From Manihot esculenta (taxonomy: Eukaryota > Streptophyta > Magnoliopsida > Malpighiales > Euphorbiaceae): DNA of 64,000 nucleotides. The stretch covers positions 12,396,445 to 12,460,444 of the forward strand of contig NC_035165.2 in assembly GCF_001659605.2 (NCBI RefSeq). The letters are read 5' to 3'. Every line of letters begins with the position of its first letter. Position 1 is the stretch's first letter. Positions 57,067-64,000 of the stretch are shown piece by piece. The notes below the pieces were generated by a model. The model did not search any database, was not told the DNA's origin, and saw nothing but the letters and a program-made list of their open reading frames with translations. The position numbers and the translations under genes were made by a program.

Positions 57067-58326
57067 ACAAAAATGGCAGCATGCGGTGACAACATACAAA
57101 AACAACTCATGAAAGCACAGTAATGGGCCCAAAATCACCAAGGAAAAACCAGATTCTGACCTCCCAAAAGGAGCTCGGGACCTAAGAGGAAGAGACTCTG
57201 ATCTCACAGCCAAAAAAGGCAAAGTGTCGTGCCGACCTCAAAACTGAATCCGAACTTGGATTACAAACTGTTAAGACGCCGACCTCCAAAATTAGCCGAG
57301 GGCATTAAACCAGCTCAGCTAGCCTAGAGGAAGATCTAAACAATAAAGAATCCAGCCGAGACATACCCGAGAACTGAATCATCAGACGAAAGACAACAAG
57401 GGGCCAAAAGTGCCGACCTGAAAACCCGAACTCAGAAAACCAAGCAAAAGAAAGCCGAGCTCAGGAAGCTCAAAAATCACACTGAAGAAAACACACCTCC
57501 TATGAGCTAAGAAAAAGTCCCATGGCGTGAGAAGGTAAGGCCTCAACCTCAGCCCCTATCAGAACAGAACTGAAAATGAGAAGATCGATCCTGCTCATTG
57601 CTTTAAAGAGGCACATAATCCTTTTTACTTCGGTCGTGTAAAGGCTACACACCCAAGCTCGTACATATGAAATAATGGAAAGAAAGTTGAAGGTATTAAG
57701 TCAACTGTTAAAAACCGAGCTCAGGCTGAGGACCTAATGGGGTCAGAACCCGTAAAGGAGCAACAGCTCAGAGTCTTATCCTCACAAAAAATCCAGCTCG
57801 GAAAAAGCCTGCAGATGAGAAGACCCCAGTGAAATTGAAGAAATTTACAAGCCATGAGCCAAATCTTGGGCTAAGTCTTCAGCCCTGGTTAGCTTAAAAG
57901 CAAGCGATAGCTCGATAAAGTGTTAAAAAACAGACAAAGGCAAAGACAATTCAAGCATAAACACAAGACAGAAAATAACTCAGGTATGAACATGAAGTAA
58001 GAGACAGAAATAAATTTTCATTAAAAGAAAAGTATATTACAGCCTATTCTCATCACCTACGCGGGAAAGAAGGAATACCGTCCCTAAAGGACTTACATGC
58101 CTAGGGGCGCTATCCTCTACATAACCTACATTTATACTATCTACATTGCTGATTGTGGGAGACCCAGCACTCTATGGCTCAGACCTCCCAGTACCCTCAA
58201 AAGGAGATTCAAGCCGGATAAAAGAGAACCTTCAACGATAACAGATGGGATATGACACTCGGCAAATTCAGTAGCATTGTTGCCCTTTTTGCTTACTTAA
58301 AGCAGCACTAGAAAGCCGATAAAGCA
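57067..58326. other. GC-richer core, no gene recognised
   Basis: Contains many CCGAGCTC / CCGACCTC words resembling the low-complexity 3' region of Tat elements. No convincing coding block. Confidence 0.45.
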
Positions 58327-59043
58327 TTATGAAGGGTAATGGAACAAGAAAGTATCAACGGAAGCTTGACTGAGTGCAACAGATCTCTGTTTCTCATAGC
58401 ACAAGCGCTCTACATCAAAATCAACAGCAAGCTGATCATCTTCACCATTCCCAGCAAGGAAATCCTGACACGAATCTACCACGACATGCTTTATATTACA
58501 TGTGTGAGCCGCATCTTGTATTCCACAATAAACTTCAGAAATCATGTTATTCCCTGAATTTGAGTAAGGAGCAGGCATCAGAGACACCACGGGAGCATCC
58601 TTTTTCTTCTCAAGAGGAAGGAGGATAGAAGTTGGTCCCCTAGAAGCACGGGACTCCTTCGGAATGGGAATCGGGGCAGGCACTTCGATAAGGGCAGGAC
58701 ACTTGCTCCCGACCTCCTCCGCTACATTCCCGCCATATGCAGAACCGGACTCCCTCTCCTCTGTAACCTGAACACCCTTGACTGGGGACCCCTGAACATT
58801 CCCCCCAGGCGTGATCTTTGTCTCGCGTGCAAGGACCTTCACCTCAGCTTGAGTGACCGAGCCCGACGAGCTGCAGCTTGGCGACCTTGAAGATTTAGCA
58901 TTTCGAGGGCCCGACTTCGGAGCTCGGGCAGGAGCAGGGGAAGGAGGCCGGAAAGATGACTTGGACGATCTCACTTTGGCCATATGTCGAGAGGGCTCCC
59001 CCCTCGATCGCACCGTTGAGGAGGCGCCCGAGGCGGTATTCAT
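58327..59043 (-). CDS. Unassigned Ser/Pro/Arg-rich ORF, 238 codons
   Basis: Open frame from MNTASGASSTVRSRG to FLFHYPS. The first ~80 residues are basic and Ser/Pro/Ala-rich (low complexity); the C-terminal part is acidic and more globular (VVDSCQDFLAGNGEDDQ). No known domain recognised. In its context, antisense to a possible LTR at 59640-60240 and near a tandem repeat, it mirrors the antisense ORF of the Tat element at 2322-4098, so it may be an antisense ORF of a second, truncated Tat element. It could also be a fragment of a longer spliced gene; upstream (59100-59044) the frame is broken by a stop. Confidence 0.4.
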   Translation of the reverse strand: MNTASGASSTVRSRGEPSRHMAKVRSSKSSFRPPSPAPARAPKSGPRNAKSSRSPSCSSSGSVTQAEVKVLARETKITPGGNVQGSPVKGVQVTEERESGSAYGGNVAEEVGSKCPALIEVPAPIPIPKESRASRGPTSILLPLEKKKDAPVVSLMPAPYSNSGNNMISEVYCGIQDAAHTCNIKHVVVDSCQDFLAGNGEDDQLAVDFDVERLCYEKQRSVALSQASVDTFLFHYPS

Positions 59044-59639
59044 GTCTTACCAGGAGAGCACGAAATTCTTAGAGGGCTTGATCTGATCCATTTTCATTTC
59101 AGAAGCTGCAAAAAATCCAAAATCAGGGCAAGTCAGATAACTTCTCAGCGCAAATCACAAAAGCAAGATTCAAACGGGACTCCAGGAGGGACAAAATAAT
59201 GAAATCTTTGGTCCATCTTGACCCCCCTGAAGAAGACGATGAACAGACACGCCGTGGGTGTGAACCCCCAGCTCAGACAAGCAGACTCGAAGGAAGGCAA
59301 AACCAAGCTCACATCATTCTAAGAGTCTATTAAACCAGAAGGATGAAGAGCGAGGAGAACGATTCTCCCCTTCCGGCAAGGGGCATTAACGTTAAATAGG
59401 GGAACTTTCGGTATTTTCTAGGAATGAAGTTTCAGATGTTGGACGGGGTGATGCTAAACTCTAGGTTGCCTACATCCGAGAGGTCAGAGCTATCCCAGAT
59501 AAAAGAAGAAACGTATCGTGGAAATAAAGATAGGAGAACGCAGATAGCAGCGTGCACGAATGACCGAGAAAAGCAAAGATGGGGAGAAGACGAGGAAGAT
59601 TTCGAAATTGATATGACGATAAGGTGAAAGGGTGTTCTG

Positions 59640-60240
59640 ATGCAAGCTATATTTAGATGACGCGATCATAATGATTCTCGATATTTACCCCCTCACCAGT
59701 CGGGCAATAACTGATGAGAAGGTAAAGCGGCATTTGATGACCGCCGGGCTTCTCCATCCCCTCATGAGGCCGGGCCGATAGTAGCAGCCCACAACCAGGA
59801 GGCTCCTAAGCCCTCGAATAAGTCGGGCCCAACCCGTTCACCCTCCAGACTGGACTTCTATTTAAGTCACTTAATCGGACCGACCCAGCCCAATTCAGCC
59901 ATTAAAAGCCCGACCTTCCTGGGTTCCGGTCCCTTTTCCTCAAACCCAGGCACAGGAAGAAATGATTGCGGGTCCAATCATTTCGCAGCCCTATCCACCC
60001 ACGCGCCGAAGAGAATTAAATGCTAGCCTGACACAGGGATGGTCTTGAGGTCATCTATACGTACGAACCTGCAACAAGGGGTAGGTGGTCCTATAGCGGG
60101 ATGGCCATCTCGCGTGAGGAGAGGAAAGAGTATAAAAGGGAGGAAATACCCTCCTCTAGGGCTAAGTTTTTTCTAAGTTCACAAATTCATTATAAAACCC
60201 TATTTTTCTGGATCTCAGATCATCAATTAATATTTAGAGT
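59640..60240 (+). other. LTR-like block with TATA box
   Basis: Starts near TGATGCAAGC, is GC-richer than its surroundings, has TATAAAAGGG at 60131 and ends near ATCTCAGATCATCAATTAAT. It looks like U3-R of a plus-oriented LTR that would be the 3' LTR of a truncated Tat element. No second LTR copy is in the window and exact ends are not defined. Confidence 0.4.
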
Positions 60241-60714
60241 AGGAGATGATTTGAGGGTTTAAATTGATTTTTTTTTGGGAGAATTGGATAATTTTCTTAG
60301 CTAGTCTTTTATTTGATTGACAAAGATAGAAAGGAGCTTGACTGCAAAATTAGTGCAGAATGAAAAGGCCATCGCAAATTATTTATAATTTATTAAAAAA
60401 TAAATGAATTAATTAATTATAAATTTAAAATAATAAGAATTATATTTATATTTTATTATATTATTTTTATGCGCTATAAATGTCTCATCGCAACTAATTA
60501 TTGCATAATATTAATTTTATGAGATTAAAATTATATAATATCAATAATTTTTTATTTAAATATTAATAATAAAATATATTAATTATTAATATATTAAAAA
60601 TATTTATTATTATAAAAAATTATAATATAAATAATATTATTAAATTAATATAATATAAATATATTATTATAATATATTAATATTTAAAAAAATAAAAAAT
60701 AAAATAAAAGTTTT

Positions 60715-61200
60715 GGTCCAGCTAGGAGTGAGCATTCGGTCGGTTCGGTTCAAAATCGAACCGAACCGAATAAACCGAAAACCAAAATTTTAGTTTTTAT
60801 GAAAACCGAACCGAACCGATTTTGGTCAAAAACCGAATCGAACCGAACCGGTCTGATTCGGTTCGATTCGGTTCGGTTTGATCGGTTTCAATTTTTAATA
60901 TTTTTTAATTTTTTACACTTTATTTTTAGTATTTTAAAATTTAATTAAAATATTTTAATTTTAATATAATTTAATTTCTCTATATTATTGAAAAAACATA
61001 TTATTATCCCTAATCGGTTCGGTTCGGTTTTTTCAGTTTTTTTCTGATCAAAACCGAACCGAACCGAAATAACCGAAATTTCTGAAATTTAAAACTGAAC
61101 CGAATCGAAATGCATAAAAAACCGAACCAAATTTTCAAATCGGTTCGGTTCGGTCGGTTTTTTCGATTTGAACCGGATTCTGCTCATCCCTAGGTCCAGC
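60715..61200. mobile_element. hAT-like MITE, TSD GGTCCAGC
   Basis: 60723-61192 (470 bp) has ends TAGGAGTGAGCA / TGCTCATCCCTA and a perfect 8-bp duplication GGTCCAGC (60715-60722, 61193-61200). Subterminal GGTTCGGTT / AACCGAACC repeats as in the element at 13512. No coding capacity. Confidence 0.93.
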
Positions 61201-61220
61201 GCCACTCACACTGATGCCAA

Positions 61221-62549
61221 GCCCAGACTAGGGATGTAAACGGGTAGGGTACCCGCAAAATTGAGAGTACCCACAAAATTGAGAGTACCCAAACCTGAAC
61301 CCGATTATATATATAATTCCCGAACCCGTCCCGAACCCGTTTAATATTTTAATTTTATTATCCGAACCCGTCCCAAACCCGTTTAACAATACCCGCACAA
61401 TACCCGAAACCGATTTTTTAAATTCAATTCAATGACAAAAACTAGCAAATAAACTACTTAACATTTGTACAACCCAGCAAACCCAGCAGTAAAAGGAGAA
61501 ATGTTCAATGACAAGAACCAGCAACTCAGCAACCTAGCAAATAATGATTTATAACTAGATAATCAAATTAATTGTTCATAAATTCTAAAAATCAACAGTA
61601 TTACATTAATCAAACAACAAATAATTAAATTTTTTAAAAGTATCTAAATAATCAATTCAATGACAAAAATTACCAAATAAACTACCTAACAGTAGAAGGA
61701 GAAATGTTCAATGACAAGAAACAGCAAACCCAGCAACTCAGCAAACCCAGCAATAGAAAGTTCCAGTCAAAAAATTTGATTGCAAACCTGAAGAAAGTTC
61801 CAGTCAAAGGAGATGTCGCCGACAATGATTGGGGAGAGGCAAGGGTCCAGCATCAGTGAAGTGGGGGAGAAAAGCTTCAATTGAAAAGAGTAGATGTCAC
61901 CGACTGGAAGAGAGAAGGAGATATCGCCGATGCCGACCGGGGAGAGGGAAGAGTTGTCTCTTATTGGGAAGTGGGAGATGCCGCCGCTGGAGAGAGAGAA
62001 GGAGATATCGCTGACTGGGGAGAGAGAAGATTTATCGTCGTCGTCGACTGGGGAGAGAAAGGAGACGTCGCCGGTGCCGACTGCCGGCACTCGTCAGTGA
62101 AGTGGGGGAGAGAGGCCTTGACTGGAAAATGGGAGATGTCGCCGACTGGAGAGAGAGAAGGAGATATCCCACTGTGGAGAGAAGATTTATCGGGGAGAAA
62201 AAGGAGACGTCGCCGGTGCCGACTGGGCTACCGGCAGTCGTCAGTGAAGTGGGGGAGAGGCGTTGACGAAGAGAGGAAAGGGAAGCGAGGGAGAGAGGCG
62301 CCGACGGAGAGAGGAAAGAGTAAAATGAAAAAGGAAATTAGGGTTAGTTTTGTTAATATAGGTAATCGGGTTCGGGTAACGGGTATCCGATCACCTAACC
62401 CCGAACCCTACCCGAATCCGAAACGGGTAAAATTTTTCAAATTCGAATCCGCCTAAATCCGTTTTGTAAAAACCCAAATCCGGCCTAATAGGGTTTGGGC
62501 GGATTGGGTACTCATAAAAATCCGCCCGCCTGACATCCCTAGCCGAGAC
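61221..62549. mobile_element. hAT-like non-autonomous element with internal minisatellite
   Basis: 61229-62541 (1313 bp) starts TAGGGATGTAAACGGG and ends CTGACATCCCTA. Flanks GCCCAGAC and GCCGAGAC match at 7 of 8 bases. Subterminal regions carry repeated CCCGAACCCG / GGGTACCCG words. The centre (about 61890-62300) is an imperfect GAGAGAGAAGGAGATATCGC-type repeat that keeps a 191-codon plus-strand frame open (61881-62456); I regard that as repeat-coded, not a gene. No transposase. Confidence 0.88.
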
Positions 62550-63420
62550 TTCTAAATAAACAAAAAAAAAAATTAAATGTTGGCGGGCATAAATAAAAAA
62601 ATTCACAATGTACTTTTAATTGAAAACACTAAGTGTGGGGTCTGACTGTCATATGAGTGGTCAAACTCAAAATTGGTAAATAACTTTGAGTGAAACTCAA
62701 AAAATTAATTTTTTTTTTTCAACTCCAAAATCTCAAAAACCTCCGAAAGAAATCAATAAATTTGTATGGTAGGTTTTCTGGGCATTTAAGAATTGTTAGA
62801 ATGATCAAGAATTGATTCCCTTTCATTCTTATAATATTACTTTATATTGTGGATTCTTTGTCTGTTAATTAATATTTCCTTTAAGATATTTTTTTTGATT
62901 TCCCATAAATATCCATATGAAGGTGGCGTGCCCTTATATACCTCGCATTAATTGTGTGCAGGCAGCTTTGGAATGATTAAGAATGAATCCCTTTCATTTT
63001 TATGATATTACTTTATACTGTGATTCTTTGTCTGGTAGTTAATATTTCCTTTAGGACCTTTTGTCTACTTTCCCGATAGAGATATCCATATGATAGGTGT
63101 CGTGCCCCTATATACCTTGCATTAATTGTGTGAAAGCACCTAGTCTCGCGTGTGTACTAGGTGAATCCGGAGTAGGCCTTCCTTTCCTTGATTCTGGAGC
63201 TTTCGAACGAGCTGTCTCGCTGCCTTCGTATCGGGCTAACATGGGTTGCATGCCTACTTACATGATATTTGGGCTCTATGTATTTGGATCGCGCCTATTT
63301 AGTCTTATGGATTCGTATGACTGAACTTTATGTGCGTAGGTTTATTGTTAGGCCCTTTGTTCAATTGACTATTTATGGTAAGTGTCGAGAGATAAATCTC
63401 AAAGTCATTTAGAATATTTT
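62550..63420. other. AT-rich spacer with a tandem duplication
   Basis: No gene. About 62775-62960 and 62968-63140 are diverged copies of one ~175-bp segment (shared CCCTTTCATT, GATTCTTTGTCTG, CCATATGA, TATATACCT, GCATTAATTGTGTG). Confidence 0.7.
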
Positions 63421-63721
63421 TGTAACGACCTAAAAATTAAACCGTTATCGGCTCTAAAATTTAGATTGACTTAAGGTCATTGAAACCCATAGTAAACCTA
63501 TTATACATCCTATTACATCTGATATAATTCCAAACATAATCTTAAAAACATGCATAAATATTTCATTTTATGAACCAAAAATCAACATGCTTGCTCTTGT
63601 GATGTTTTATAGTTGTTTGTTGGGGTTTAGACTAGTTTTTATGCCCCTTATACTTGATGAGTGTGTATGCATGTTTTGAGGGGTTGGATGTGAGGATTTG
63701 AGGAGTTTTGGAGGCTGAGTG
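63421..63721 (-). mobile_element. Degenerate LTR fragment of the CCGAAC-rich family
   Basis: 63421-63590 (TGTAACGACCTAAAAATT, then CTTAAGGTCATTG) is the outer end of a minus-oriented LTR with C-to-T type decay. 63600-63721 resembles a plus-oriented internal LTR piece (compare 45620-45775). The junction is not resolved. Confidence 0.7.
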
Positions 63722-64000
63722 TGTAATACCCGGCTAGACTCCGGTATCGGAATTCCAACTTTCCGGCGGAATCTCCGTTGGAACCCAGAATTTCCGGACG
63801 TCGGAGCCTTCTAGAAGGGTAAAATAAGGTTTTCACAAAATGTTTTCATATGTTTTATGGTTTTAATGAAGAAAGAAAATTGAGTTTTGAAAAGAAAAGA
63901 AAGTTTTGAAGAGAAATGTCAAGTTCGGCCGCCGAACCTCATGTTCGGCCGCCGAAGGTGGCTCCCTTTTGCTGCCGCCGAACCTCAAGTTCGGTCACCG
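63722..64000 (+). mobile_element. LTR start of the CCGAAC-rich family, runs off the window
   Basis: TGTAATACCCGGCTAGACTCCGG followed by the usual family sequence with TTCGGCCGCCGAA motifs near 63924. Truncated by the end of the window, so it may be a solo LTR or part of a full element. Confidence 0.85.

Larger units (their letters stand above)
56047..61220. mobile_element. Long-inverted-repeat element with GC-rich core
   Basis: The left arm from about 56047 (GTGTGAGTGGCCCTGGACCAA, then TATATTATAATAATATATTT) is matched inverted by the right arm at about 60555-61220. That arm is itself split by the hAT-like element at 60723-61192. The arms extend at least 160 bp into AT-rich sequence. Long terminal inverted repeats around a foreign-looking core fit a Mutator-like or fold-back element. 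No transposase and no target duplication could be fixed, partly because a second hAT element sits at the right outer edge. Confidence 0.55.

Noticed and set aside
61881..62456. 191-codon protein-coding gene
   Set aside because: Repeat-coded purine-rich minisatellite inside a hAT-like element, no domain, overlapping open frames in other phases.

Overview
The window looks like a repeat-dominated stretch of a eudicot plant nuclear genome. It has AT-rich intergenic DNA, spliced gene fragments with GT-AG introns, plant Ty3/gypsy (Tat-type and chromovirus) and Ty1/copia elements, hAT-like DNA elements and one large P-class PPR gene. The species cannot be proved from the sequence. The LTR family full of TTCGGC(G/C)GCCGAA motifs suggests Malpighiales/Euphorbiaceae, but that is only an impression.

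Layout. (1) 418-13333 is a degenerate Tat-lineage Ty3/gypsy element on the minus strand. It has two ~745-bp LTRs, a perfect AAACC target-site duplication (TSD), broken gag-pol, an antisense coiled-coil pseudogene and two tandem-repeat blocks, and is interrupted by a solo LTR at 10470-12187 (TSD GGTAT). (2) 13504-14460 is a 941-bp hAT-like element with a perfect 8-bp TSD that carries two exons resembling a PKHD-type 2-oxoglutarate/Fe(II) hydroxylase gene. (3) 14461-23195 holds the only convincing host gene, an intronless 731-codon PPR protein on the minus strand (18544-20739), between AT-rich spacers with local duplications. (4) 23413-54597 is one old Ty1/copia element (plus strand, TSD CTCCT) split by later insertions. 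These are a Tekay-like chromovirus (24547-34277, TSD AATCG), a solo LTR (36130-42850, TSD ACTGA) containing another LTR-type element (37292-41658, TSD CCCTC) that contains a further LTR (38423-41056, TSD AAGTG), and a solo LTR (44412-54157, TSD AAGGC). That last LTR contains a solo LTR (44750-52251, TSD AGGGT), which contains a TRIM-like insertion (46804-47669) and a young copia element (48044-52217, TSD GTTAC) with an open 1210-codon ORF. (5) 54593-55740 is a CTC/CTT microsatellite that has amplified the end of the copia LTR. (6) 56047-61220 is an AT-rich element with long inverted arms around a GC-richer core that resembles the 3' end of another Tat element, with one unassigned minus-strand ORF. 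Two more hAT-like elements lie at 60723-61192 and 61229-62541. (7) 62550-64000 is AT-rich, with a tandem duplication and two LTR fragments running off the window.

Removing each insertion together with one TSD copy rejoins the old copia reading frame at all three breakpoints. This supports the nested map independently of the LTR boundaries. Apart from the PPR gene, nothing here looks like a working host pathway. The biology is that of successive transposition, LTR-LTR recombination to solo LTRs, gene capture by a DNA element and microsatellite expansion.
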